Assembly (NCBI GenBank): GCA_019058165.1
Contig: JAHLVZ010000007.1
Location: 1 to 58,654, forward strand
From: Candidatus Heimdallarchaeota archaeon
Lineage (GTDB): Archaea > Asgardarchaeota > Heimdallarchaeia > JABLTI01
Direction: 5' to 3'
Length of the DNA stretch: 58,654 bases
Position numbers and translations under genes: made by a program. Shown in pieces: positions 25,775 through 34,174 of the stretch. A model generated the notes under the pieces. It had not been told where the DNA came from. It searched no databases and saw only the letters and a list, made by a program, of their open reading frames with translations. Position 1 is the stretch's first letter. Each line of letters starts with the position of its first letter.

Positions 25775-26461
25775 ATGAAACAACTTGCTGAAAATGTTTA
25801 TAGCATAACTGGGAAAGGATTCTTCTCTGTTCCTGTATTTGTCTTGGAAAAACAAAATGGAATGTTAATTCTCATTGATACTGGTCTTGAGAAAGACTCC
25901 AATATTATCATTAAAAAGATTCGAAAGAAATGGGGTGATCTCGAGAAGATTGAACGTATTGTTTTCACACACAGGCATTATGATCATACCGCGGGTTTAG
26001 CTCCATTAATTAGAGAAATGACTACGATAAGTGCTCCTGAATCTCCACAAGAACGAGTTGAAATTGTTTGTCATGAAGATGAAGCTCCTCACTTTGCTAA
26101 TGCTCTCCGGGGTCAAGTTATTAATCCCAATCGTACTGTAAAGCACAATGAAGTTATTGATAAAGAATTGAAGCTAATAGCTATTCATGTTCCAGGCCAT
26201 TCCTGGGGACATATTTGTTTATTACTTGAGAAAGAAAAATTGCTCTTTCTTGGCGATACTATTATGTATATGCCATTTGGCTTGCGAGAAGTTTTTGAAA
26301 AATATCATGATGATTTCGAGCAGTATCAAGAAACCTTGAAGACAATTTTAGATTACGAATGGGATTTCGCTATTCCTTCACATATGACTGCTAAAAAAAT
26401 TCCAAGGAAAAAAATTGAAAAATTTATTGAAAAAGTAAATAAGAAGAAATCGAAGGAGTGA
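25775..26461 (+). CDS. Metallo-beta-lactamase-fold hydrolase
   Basis: 228 residues. Metal motif HRHYDH (in FTHRHYDHTAGL), a later HSWGH, Asp in LFLGDTIMY and a last His in IPSHM; all the ligands of a two-metal site are present. Soluble. Substrate is not predictable: such proteins include glyoxalase II-like thioesterases, lactonases and others. It starts a set of soluble enzymes on the plus strand up to 30.2 kb, with further MBL-fold proteins at 27836 and 28539, from which it differs clearly. Confidence 0.85.
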   Translation: MKQLAENVYSITGKGFFSVPVFVLEKQNGMLILIDTGLEKDSNIIIKKIRKKWGDLEKIERIVFTHRHYDHTAGLAPLIREMTTISAPESPQERVEIVCHEDEAPHFANALRGQVINPNRTVKHNEVIDKELKLIAIHVPGHSWGHICLLLEKEKLLFLGDTIMYMPFGLREVFEKYHDDFEQYQETLKTILDYEWDFAIPSHMTAKKIPRKKIEKFIEKVNKKKSKE

Positions 26462-26544
26462 TTTCTTCAAGTTTAGTTCCTATTTCCATAGTAATTTATA
26501 GCTTATACAAATTAAACAATGTGTAAGAAAACAAGAAGGTTAAT

Positions 26545-26934
26545 TTGTTGAAAACAAAATACGAGAAAATAGAAAAAATTGTAATTGAAATTACAACATG
26601 CAAAGAACGAAAAAGTGATACAGACAATGCTGTTGAACTTTATGTGGGTGGACATAAATGGCAACTCGATATTGCTAAGCATGATGAATTTGAAAAAGGA
26701 AAAACAGATGTTTTTGAATTAGATGTTTCAGCCGGTTTAAATTCCTCTGATTTTAGATATTTATGCTTAAGAAAGAAAACTCATACTAAAGATGATGATT
26801 GGTGCATAGAGAAAATTAAGCTTATCATCAATGATAATGTTGTTTATGAAAAAGATTCACTTGATGCCTGGTTAAAACATGACAAAACAAGCTGGTGTGC
26901 TCCAGGATTCACTTACGGTGCAGCTGGAGGATAA
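26545..26934 (+). CDS. Small PLAT/LH2-like beta-sandwich protein
   Basis: 129 residues from a TTG pair at 26545-26550, with AGAAGGT upstream. The strand pattern VIEITTCKE, SDTDNAVELYVGGHKW, FEKGKTDVFELDV, FRYLCLRKK and DDWCIEKIKLIIN follows the PLAT/LH2 domain, which binds lipids or proteins. It stands alone as a single cytosolic domain, with three cysteines in the second half. This assignment rests on pattern only. Confidence 0.5.
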   Translation: MLKTKYEKIEKIVIEITTCKERKSDTDNAVELYVGGHKWQLDIAKHDEFEKGKTDVFELDVSAGLNSSDFRYLCLRKKTHTKDDDWCIEKIKLIINDNVVYEKDSLDAWLKHDKTSWCAPGFTYGAAGG

Positions 26935-26991
26935 CTTCCAGTTTCTTTTTCTTTTAACAAATCTTTTAAAGTTAAAATTTTCCAAGGTCGT

Positions 26992-27768
26992 ATGACCAAA
27001 TCAATACATGAGATTTTTGAGCAAATAAAAAAAGAATCTGAGAAAGATCCAAATATCTTGGGATTGGTTCTCGGTGGCTCTCGAGGGAAGGAATTTTATA
27101 AAGAATATTCTGATTATGATTTCCTAGTGATTGTGAAAGAAGACGTGATAAAAGAGTACAAAGTAAAATTTGAGAAATATAATGAAATGATCGGCTTTGA
27201 TTGTGGAGTAAAAACTATACAAGAATTTGAAGAACATGCAGAAATTGGATCAGAGTGTGAATGGGATAGATACAACTATGCTCATGTTCAAGCAATAAAT
27301 GACAAAACAAATGGTGAACTACAAAAAATTATTGATGAAAAAGGTAAGATACCAGAAAAATATTGGAAGGACTACATTGCTGGTTATTTGGATGGTTATA
27401 TTAATTCTGTTTATCGTTCACTGAAAAGTTTGCGAGATAATAATCATGTAGGTTATCGTTTAGAAGCAGCAGACTCTGTAAGGTTATTTCTAATTTGTGC
27501 ATTTGCATTTCATAACTCAAGATTAAGTCCCTATTACAAATATCTTGAATATGAATTGGAAATATACCCCCTAAAGAAATTCCCTTGGTCGTCTAAGGAA
27601 CTTATTGAAATGTTGTTTGAAATACTCGAGACAGGTAATTATCAAATACAACAAATTCTCTTAAGAGAAATGGAAAAACTCGCTAGAAAAGAAGGATTAG
27701 GCCATGTTTTTGATGGCTGGGAAGGGGACGAGAAATGGACCATGAGCTTCAAACCAAAGACTGATTGA
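26992..27768 (+). CDS. Nucleotidyltransferase-fold protein, aminoglycoside-transferase-like
   Basis: 258 residues, AAGGT just before ATG 26992. The N-terminal domain has the pol-beta motif LGGSRGKEF followed by YSDYDFLVIV (the DxD metal pair). The C-terminal half, about residues 130-250, is helical, as in KNTase-like or DUF4037-type enzymes. Family members transfer a nucleotide to small molecules, proteins or tRNA. A defence or antibiotic role cannot be claimed from this sequence. Confidence 0.75.
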   Translation: MTKSIHEIFEQIKKESEKDPNILGLVLGGSRGKEFYKEYSDYDFLVIVKEDVIKEYKVKFEKYNEMIGFDCGVKTIQEFEEHAEIGSECEWDRYNYAHVQAINDKTNGELQKIIDEKGKIPEKYWKDYIAGYLDGYINSVYRSLKSLRDNNHVGYRLEAADSVRLFLICAFAFHNSRLSPYYKYLEYELEIYPLKKFPWSSKELIEMLFEILETGNYQIQQILLREMEKLARKEGLGHVFDGWEGDEKWTMSFKPKTD

Positions 27769-27835
27769 GAAAGGAAATGAATGCAAATCATTCAAATAAT
27801 TATTCTTACTAATTGTGTTTAGAGTGGGTTGTTGA

Positions 27836-28522
27836 ATGACTGAAGTAATTACTATTAGGGGATCAACTAATAGCTATTTGTTAAAGACAAAAGATGGTTA
27901 CCTCTTAGTTGATGTGTCAATGCCACATGATTTCAGGAGATTTCTAAGAAAATTAAAGAAATTGAAAATTGAAATCGCTGAAATAAAATATCTCTTCTTA
28001 ACACATTCACATGCGGATCACTCAGGTTTTGCAGAACAATTTCTACAAGCAAGTGAAGCGAAGCTAATAATCCATGAGAATGCAATACCACATCTCGTTA
28101 ATGGGACAATTGAACCGGAATCAAAACCTGTAAATTTCTACTACAAAGTTATGAAGAAACTTGCAGTTATAGCAATGAAACATGGTGTTCCACGCGTAAC
28201 AATTACTGAAGAACGAATTATACCTATTAAGAAAGACAACGATAAATTACTCAAAAAACTTGGAATTGATGGGAAAATCATAACAACTTTTGGTCATACA
28301 AATGACAGCATTACAATAGTTCTAAATGATGGAAGAGGATTTGTAGGAGATACTTGCTCAAATAGAAGCACCTTCTACTTTGGGAAAGGCAAAAGACCAG
28401 CTTTTATTGTTGATGAGGATATGCTTATGGAAACCTGGAAAAAAATAATTGAACATGATGTAACAATTATTTATCCAGCTCATGGGAAAATATTCCCAAT
28501 AACGGATTTGGGCATTGAATAA
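27836..28522 (+). CDS. Metallo-beta-lactamase-fold hydrolase, paralogue a
   Basis: 228 residues. Opening TEVITIRGSTNSYLLKT, zinc motif HSHADH in LTHSHADHSGF, FGHTNDSI, FVGDTC and PAHGK at the end. Clear paralogue of the gene that follows. Probably a soluble hydrolase of unknown substrate, in an operon with its copy (16-base gap). Confidence 0.85.
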   Translation: MTEVITIRGSTNSYLLKTKDGYLLVDVSMPHDFRRFLRKLKKLKIEIAEIKYLFLTHSHADHSGFAEQFLQASEAKLIIHENAIPHLVNGTIEPESKPVNFYYKVMKKLAVIAMKHGVPRVTITEERIIPIKKDNDKLLKKLGIDGKIITTFGHTNDSITIVLNDGRGFVGDTCSNRSTFYFGKGKRPAFIVDEDMLMETWKKIIEHDVTIIYPAHGKIFPITDLGIE

Positions 28523-28538
28523 AAAAGGTGGAATCCAA

Positions 28539-29237
28539 TTGACAGAACTTCTTGTCTTAAAGGGAATGATGCGAAATTATCTCTTAAAATTAATAGATGG
28601 TTACTTACTAATAGATACCTCTTGGCCAAAAAACTACAAACGATTCTTAAGGAAAATTAAGAAATATAACATTCAAATAACAGACATAAAGTATCTTCTT
28701 CTAACTCATTCACACACAGATCATACTGGATTTGCCAATGATCTGTTGATAGAAAGTGGAGCAAAACTAATTGTTCATGAAAAGGCTGTACCTCTATTAA
28801 GAAAGGGAGTTATGGAATCCGAAGCAGAACCAACAAATCGATTTATGCGAGTAATGTTTAGATTTGTACATAAAATAGTTGAAGCTTCTTATCCAGAAAT
28901 CACTATTAATGATAAACAAATTATTGAAATTAAGAAAGACATAGCTATTTCAATTCCTAAAGAAATTGGATTAAAGGGTAAGATAATTGCTACACCAGGA
29001 CACACAAATGATAGCATTTCATTAATACTTGAGGATGGTAGGGGATTTGTTGGAGACCTTTGTACAAATAACATTTGGGTGTTTATTGGACTTGGCCAGA
29101 AACCACCACTAAATGTGGGATTGGAAATAGTGTTCAAAAGCTGGGAAAAATTAGTCACTAATGGTGTAAAGGAAATTTATCCTGCACATGGTAAGTCTTT
29201 TCCTGTTGAAAAATTGAAGATAAAATCAGAAAATTAA
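28539..29237 (+). CDS. Metallo-beta-lactamase-fold hydrolase, paralogue b
   Basis: 232 residues when started at TTG 28539, which aligns with the start of paralogue a and has GGTGG 7 bases upstream. The TTG at 28515 would overlap the preceding gene. HSHTDH, PGHTNDSI, FVGDLC and PAHGK are in the same order as paralogue a. Tandem duplication; divergence in the FVGDxC loop suggests changed specificity. Confidence 0.85.
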   Translation: MTELLVLKGMMRNYLLKLIDGYLLIDTSWPKNYKRFLRKIKKYNIQITDIKYLLLTHSHTDHTGFANDLLIESGAKLIVHEKAVPLLRKGVMESEAEPTNRFMRVMFRFVHKIVEASYPEITINDKQIIEIKKDIAISIPKEIGLKGKIIATPGHTNDSISLILEDGRGFVGDLCTNNIWVFIGLGQKPPLNVGLEIVFKSWEKLVTNGVKEIYPAHGKSFPVEKLKIKSEN

Positions 29238-29301
29238 CTCTCCAAGTTAATTTCCAAGACTAATCATAATTGTTTAAATAAATGATATTTGAGAAACAGT
29301 T

Positions 29302-30198
29302 GTGATGAAAATGAACACAAAAATGACAAAAGTCAATGGTATAAACATTAGATACCTTGACATACCAAACGAAGGAAAAGAAACAATTGTACTTTTACCT
29401 TACGGTGGTGCCCTAATAGGCATGTGGAATGGAGTTATTCCTTATTTAAAAAATGACTATAGAATAGTAGCATTGGATCAGAGATGTCATGGCTTCTCTG
29501 ACAAACCAGATGAATGTCATATTGATGATATGGCAAATGATTTAGCTGCTTTGATGGATCAATTAGGAATTGATAAAGCATTCATCGCTGGGAGCTCCTT
29601 GGGAGCTGATACTGCAATAAGTCTTGCAGCAAATTATTCAGAGAAAGTAATAGCAATGGTGCTAGATGGTGGGTTTTACGATATAGTAGGACCAGATAGT
29701 AAAGACCAAATCCTAACAGATGAAGATATAGAGAAAGCAAGAAGTAAATTAAAAGAAATCGTACTAAAGAACCCTGTAAAATTGTATGATTCAAGAGAAG
29801 AATGCTTGCAAGCAACAAAAGAAGGTTGGGAAAAGGAAGGAGTCAAATGGTCAGAGGTACTTCGTTTACAAGCTGAAGATAAAATCTATGAAGATAAGGA
29901 TGGAAAATTCAGAACTCCCTCAGAAGGAAAAACTACTTGGAATTTCATTTGGCCACTCTATGAAGTAAGATTTCAAGAATATTTTGACAAAATAACCTGT
30001 CCGGTTCTATGGCTTCCTGATGAAGCGGAAGCTCCTCATGAAATTGTTCAAAGGAATCTTAAGAAATGGGCTAAGAATCTGAGACATCATAAAATAGTTA
30101 CAATAAAAGGATCAGTGCATGCATATACTCCCGTACTTGAACCAGAAGCATTCAGTAAGGAAACTCTAACCTTCATTGAAGAAGTTAAAAAACTCTAA
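29302..30198 (+). CDS. Alpha/beta hydrolase
   Basis: 298 residues. Oxyanion region LPYGGALIGMW, VALDQRCHGFSDKP, nucleophile elbow FIAGSSLGAD, and a late His in IKGSVHAY. Asp of the triad is probably in the WLPDEAEAP block. General hydrolase/esterase superfamily; substrate unknown. Lies just downstream of the MBL pair, so a shared pathway is possible. Confidence 0.85.
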   Translation: MMKMNTKMTKVNGINIRYLDIPNEGKETIVLLPYGGALIGMWNGVIPYLKNDYRIVALDQRCHGFSDKPDECHIDDMANDLAALMDQLGIDKAFIAGSSLGADTAISLAANYSEKVIAMVLDGGFYDIVGPDSKDQILTDEDIEKARSKLKEIVLKNPVKLYDSREECLQATKEGWEKEGVKWSEVLRLQAEDKIYEDKDGKFRTPSEGKTTWNFIWPLYEVRFQEYFDKITCPVLWLPDEAEAPHEIVQRNLKKWAKNLRHHKIVTIKGSVHAYTPVLEPEAFSKETLTFIEEVKKL

Positions 30199-30233
30199 GC
30201 AATCAAAACGAGTAAAACAAAGTACATAAAAAA

Positions 30234-30321
30234 AGCAAGAACGAATTTCAAAAGAAGGTTAATTGATTGTCAGGGATAATTTTATTATCGCCCAATTAAC
30301 ATCTGATAATCCATTCTTGCT
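30234..30321. other. Nested inverted repeats, structured RNA element over the end of micro-ORF C
   Basis: Three nested pairings: AGCAAGAA (30234-30241) with TTCTTGCT (30314-30321); GTTAATTG (30258-30265) with CAATTAAC (30293-30300); GATAAT-TTT-ATTATC (30275-30289). The stop codon of micro-ORF C (30285-30287) is in the innermost stem. It resembles a stacked RNA hairpin on either strand. It may be a bidirectional terminator between the alpha/beta hydrolase and micro-ORF C. Confidence 0.55.
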
Positions 30322-30374
30322 TTATTCTGGTACTTTTTGATTTGATCTTTAATTTTATTTTTCTTATTCATCAT
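30285..30374 (-). CDS. Micro-ORF C: 28-residue (29 with the first Met) basic peptide
   Basis: Starts at ATG-ATG (30374 or 30371) and ends TAA 30285. Counting from the second ATG it has exactly 28 residues, as in A and B. Nine Lys/Arg; the end DYQMLIGR replaces KFALFTGR with similar residue classes, keeping Gly27-Arg28-stop, Ile11 and Arg19. It follows micro-ORF D on the same strand, behind the shared promoter at 30534-30584, and is divergent from regulator paralogue 3. Confidence 0.7.
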   Translation of the reverse strand: MMNKKNKIKDQIKKYQNKARMDYQMLIGR

Positions 30375-30406
30375 TGTATTTTTCTCCAGTAATTTTCTCA
30401 TTTTTT

Positions 30407-30508
30407 TTATCGATAGTATCCAACTAGTAAAGCTAATTTTCGCTTTTGTTTCTCAACATCTTCATTGATCATTTTTGTTTTGTATTTATTTTCTGTTTTT
30501 TTGTTCAT
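30407..30508 (-). CDS. Micro-ORF D: 33-residue basic peptide related to the 28-mers
   Basis: ATG 30508 to TAA 30407, no strong SD (a TTAAC-rich leader). The C-terminal KLALLVGYYR resembles KFALFTGR of micro-ORF A with Tyr-Tyr before the last Arg. Basic N-terminal part. About 25-30 bases downstream of the TATA box at 30557-30564, so it may be translated from a short leader. Weaker evidence than the three 28-mers. Confidence 0.5.
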   Translation of the reverse strand: MNKKTENKYKTKMINEDVEKQKRKLALLVGYYR

Positions 30509-30533
30509 TTTTGTTAACACCATTCTTATTGTT

Positions 30534-30584
30534 TGAGAATATTATTCTCACGCTTATATATAAACGTTTCTCACAGAATGAGAA
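30534..30584 (-). promoter_or_regulatory. Shared operator/TATA promoter, copy C
   Basis: Minus-strand order: TTCTCA-N5-TGAGAA, 17 bases with TTTATATA (30557-30564), then TGAGAATAATATTCTCA, so the downstream half-site is itself a full palindrome. It faces micro-ORFs D and C. Confidence 0.75.
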
Positions 30585-30641
30585 ATACGTATTATATGAT
30601 AAGAAAGTAATATTACAACATAAGAATAACATTTAAATATA

Positions 30642-30668
30642 TGAGAATGCTATATATTTACATGAGAA
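30642..30668 (+). promoter_or_regulatory. TATA box between two direct TGAGAA half-sites, ahead of regulator 3
   Basis: TGAGAA-N15-TGAGAA flanking TATATATT, about 35-60 bases upstream of TTG 30705. Suggests autoregulation of paralogue 3. Confidence 0.5.
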
Positions 30669-30704
30669 GAAATTATAAAATAATAAGAAAAAGAGGTGGC
30701 AAAA

Positions 30705-31343
30705 TTGAGCCAAGATGTAATAACATACAACCAAAAAACTGTAATCGCTCTAAATGAGGAACAAGTAGAAATCCTGTATAGTGATGAAAACTTAAGTTAT
30801 ATCATAAAATTCCTAAGAGCAGGTCCTAGAACTGTAAAGGAATTAGAAAAAGACTTTACAAAAAAAGGAGTAAAAAAATCAGATAAGTCAATCTATAGAT
30901 ACTTGAAGCACTTAATCGAAGTTGGAATGGTCGCAAAAGCTGGTAAGAGGATCACTTCAAAAGATGCAGGAGAACTCCAAAGCGAAACAATTTACATAAG
31001 AACTGCTAAGATATTTTTAACAGGAAATCTAAGGAAAAAGATGGGTTCATTAGAGGAAAAAGATGCTGAAATGTTTTACGATACAATTTATTCTTTACTA
31101 GCAGGTAAATTCAAGGACAAGATGAAAAGTGACAAAGGTGTTGAAAAACTAATTAATACTCTCGAAACTAGAAAATTCGAACTTATCCTTGATATATTTG
31201 GAAATGCTAATGAAGAATCACTTGAGAAGATAAACAAGTTGAATTGGGGTCTAATTGATTATTTAATAGAGTATATTGGTTGGCTAGCTCTAAGCTTAGA
31301 ACATGATGTAGTAAATGAAATTGAAGATTGCTGTTCTAAATAA
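30705..31343 (+). CDS. wHTH regulator with C-terminal helical domain, paralogue 3
   Basis: 212 residues from TTG 30705, 6 bases after GAGGTG; GTG 30696 overlaps that SD. VITYNQKTVIALNEE, ENLSYIIKFLRAGPRTVKEL, KSIYRYLKHLIE, GMVAKAGKRITS and SETIYIRTAK align with paralogues 1 and 2. The C-terminal domain ends IDYLIEYIGWLALSLEHDV, as in the others. The conserved ligand-like domain and divergent micro-ORFs suggest it regulates the shared promoters. DNA-binding target and ligand are inferred only. Confidence 0.75.
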   Translation: MSQDVITYNQKTVIALNEEQVEILYSDENLSYIIKFLRAGPRTVKELEKDFTKKGVKKSDKSIYRYLKHLIEVGMVAKAGKRITSKDAGELQSETIYIRTAKIFLTGNLRKKMGSLEEKDAEMFYDTIYSLLAGKFKDKMKSDKGVEKLINTLETRKFELILDIFGNANEESLEKINKLNWGLIDYLIEYIGWLALSLEHDVVNEIEDCCSK

Positions 31344-31414
31344 ATTTCAGTCTCTTGAATCTAGAATGAAAAACCAAAAGAAAGGAATTAGCTATCCTTT
31401 CTTTTATTTTTAGT

Positions 31415-32758
31415 TTATTTTTTTCGTTTGTTTGAAATTGTAACAAAAAATGAAATAATGAATAATGGGAAAATTATTGCCGTCAAACCAAATGTGAATC
31501 CACTGGTTTCTGTTGGACTTGTACTAGGAATAATTGGATAATCATTAGGATTATTGGGATCCGTTCCGTTTTTAATTTCATCTCCATCTAAAAATCCATC
31601 CCCATCGGAATCCGGATTCATAGGTTCTGTCCCGTAAACTTCTAATTCTAGATAATCAGCAAGATCATCATTGTCACTATCAATGCCTATAATTGCTAAA
31701 CCATTTTGCCCATTTGCTAAATAAACTACTTCTTCTTGATAAAAAACATTCCAAGAATCACCACTAAGAGAATAAGAACCAACTTTAACTGGATTTGATG
31801 TGTTGGAGATATCTAATATTTTCAGACCATTGAATTTATCTGCAAGAAAAACAGTGTCATTGTTAGAGTGCACATCGACTATTGATCCGCTTTCTGTAAA
31901 TTGACTTATTTTTACTGGATTACTTTTACTACTAATGTTGACTAATTTAAGTCCTTCATTTCCAACAGCAATAAAAACAACATCTTCCTCTACAAAAACA
32001 GAATAGGGTTGTCCAGTATAAACATCATGAAAACCAACTTTTGTAGGAGTAGCAATTTCTGTTACATTTATTATTTCTAAACCAGTATTAAGATCCGTAA
32101 TATAGATATAATTTTCAGAACCCCAAACGCTCCAGATAAATCCTCCAACATCGTATTGGGCAATTTCACTTGGAATCGCTTTATTACTTATATCAAGTAT
32201 CTATAAACCATCACCTATCGTTGTATAAAAAGCATAATTCCCACTTACATAAACATCCCAATAATACAACTCATCATGATATTCACTAACTGCTTGAGGG
32301 TCTGTTTTATTACTAATATCAATAATTCTTGCTCCATCAACGTCGTTCGCTATATACGCATAATCATTTTCTATAAAGAGATTCACTGCACCAACAATAT
32401 CTCCAGAAACAGCTTTCCGTCCTATTTCTTGTGGGTGTGTGAGATTAGTTAAATCAAGTATAACTAATCCTCCTTCTTTATCTGCAAGATAAGCATATTC
32501 ATCAACAACGTAAACATCCAAAGTACTATCTAGACTCCCAGTCCATTGACTAATTAAACTATAATTATTAGTAGTAGCTAAAGATGTTACTAGATTGTGA
32601 TTTTGAGTTTCAAAGGCATAAAGTAATTCAGTACCTGAATATTTTCCTTGTTTTGATGAGAAAGTAGAATCACTAAAACTATGTAAAGGTACAAGAAGTA
32701 TAATGAAAAACAGAAAAATCAGAAATTTTCCTTTGAGTTTAAAGCCCTTTGAAACCAT
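31415..32758 (-). CDS. LVIVD-repeat surface protein with an in-frame TAG
   Basis: Two ORFs, 32201-32758 and 31415-31873, lie in the same frame, and the 330 bases between them are fully open except one TAG at 32201-32203 (…GDGL-stop-ILDISN). Joined, they give about 448 codons. Signal peptide (FLIFLFFIILLVPLHSF), LVIVD blades (YLADKEGGLVILDLTNLTHP), a Ca-binding Asp repeat (DSDGDGFLDGDE), a TSGF motif, membrane helix and NKRKK tail. The TAG corresponds to a position usually Gln, Lys or Arg (as in GLQIID), so a CAG-to-TAG change is plausible. TAG is an ordinary stop elsewhere in the window. Confidence 0.7.
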
Positions 32759-32811
32759 AAGAAAGAACTGCTTTTGATTTTAATAATAATTATGCTTAAT
32801 ATTGAATAATT

Positions 32812-33957
32812 CTAGCTAACCTTTAGAGGTAAAATGATTCTGAATATTGTACCTGTTTTTTCTGATGACTCAAAATTAACTTGTCCATTCAAATGCTCTT
32901 CCACAAGTATCCTAACACTGTATGTTCCCAAACCTCTACCTTGTCCTTTTGTTGAGAAGAAGCGTTGAAATATTTGGCTTTTAACTTCTTCAGATAAAAC
33001 CGCTTTATTTTTTACAAAGAAAGCAATTCCGTTACCAGATTTTTCACAACCAATAATTACTTCCTCATCAACAGTACTTGCTTCTAAGGCATTTTTTAGC
33101 AGATTTATCAGTGATCGACGTAATAATCTCACATCGGTTTTTAATTTAGTTGAATAACAATTTTTAGCTATGATTATTTTCTTGTTTTTAGCAATTTTAT
33201 CAGTTGACATAGTATGAATAATCATTTGTATTAATTCAAGGGAATCTATTTCACTGAATTCAGTGACAAGTTCCTTCTTGTCCAATTTCAATAGATCTCT
33301 TTGTGCTTGAATATCATCAAGAAGTTTGCCAAATTCTATTTTAATCCGGTTAAAATACTCATCCTGGATTTCATTTAAACCATCTCTCGGGAAGAATTCA
33401 ATTCTACCAGATAACGACCAAGTAGTATTAATCATATCATGCATAAAAGTTCGCTCGAGATACTCCTTTCTTTTATGAGTACTAATATCTGTCATGATTA
33501 CTACAATAAATTGATCTCCATCCATAAGAAGGGGTTTTGTAATGACATGTAAATCTAGTGGAACTATTTTGTCTTGCTGTCTAGTGGTTAGTCTAGCCTC
33601 ACTCTCTTCTTCTTTTCCAGATTCTAGACTTTTCAGAATAGTTAGAACAACTCCACAGTAACGGCAATTTTTTGAAGTACCACAACCACCTTCAAGGATA
33701 GCTGAATTAACACATTTCAATAATTCGCCAGGTCTTTGACCAAGTGCTTCCTCAAAATCACTAAGTCCTAGCATTTTTAGAAAAGTTTCATTTCCAAAAA
33801 TAACTTGTCTTTGTTTATTCAAAACAACAACAAGATTTGGGAATGAATTAAGAATTTCCTTTGTATGTTCTAAAGAAAGAACCTTTTCGTATTGCTCTTT
33901 TATTTCTCCTTCTTCTAATCGATCTGGAGAGGCAAAATGTGTTTCAGTTTTAGGCAT
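32812..33957 (-). CDS. Soluble PAS-domain sensor histidine kinase
   Basis: 381 residues, no membrane helix. PAS domain about 30-160 with Cys81, Cys92, Cys98 and Cys101 (C-x10-CGTSKNCRYCG), closely matching the stand-alone PAS protein at 6231-6710. Dimerisation/phosphoacceptor region with His173 in FMHDMIN. HATPase: NLLKNALEAS (N box), GRGLGTYSVRILVEEH (G2). The receiver or response partner is not adjacent. Likely a cytoplasmic redox or ligand sensor. Confidence 0.85.
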   Translation of the reverse strand: MPKTETHFASPDRLEEGEIKEQYEKVLSLEHTKEILNSFPNLVVVLNKQRQVIFGNETFLKMLGLSDFEEALGQRPGELLKCVNSAILEGGCGTSKNCRYCGVVLTILKSLESGKEEESEARLTTRQQDKIVPLDLHVITKPLLMDGDQFIVVIMTDISTHKRKEYLERTFMHDMINTTWSLSGRIEFFPRDGLNEIQDEYFNRIKIEFGKLLDDIQAQRDLLKLDKKELVTEFSEIDSLELIQMIIHTMSTDKIAKNKKIIIAKNCYSTKLKTDVRLLRRSLINLLKNALEASTVDEEVIIGCEKSGNGIAFFVKNKAVLSEEVKSQIFQRFFSTKGQGRGLGTYSVRILVEEHLNGQVNFESSEKTGTIFRIILPLKVS

Positions 33958-34174
33958 GATAACACTTCAAGATATTTTTTTGAACTGTTTTACTAATCAT
34001 GATTTTTGTCTGTTAATTAAGTACTGTTGTTTATAAAATAAAACTAGGAATTATTAGTCTATTCCTTTTTTTAATACGTTTTCCATTTATTTCTTCTACT
34101 CTCAAAGAAGATGAAAATTAATAAAGCAGTATTCTCTAGTATTTGCAGTTTAACTAACATTTGGAGTGATTTTA

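Noticed and set aside
26992..27768. Nucleotidyltransferase as the toxin of a MNT/HEPN-type toxin-antitoxin pair
   Set aside because: It is a single larger protein with its own helical C-terminal half; no separate HEPN gene is adjacent.
32201..32203. TAG as a pyrrolysine codon
   Set aside because: TAG ends many other genes in this window in a normal way, and the position matches Gln/Lys/Arg in LVIVD blades.
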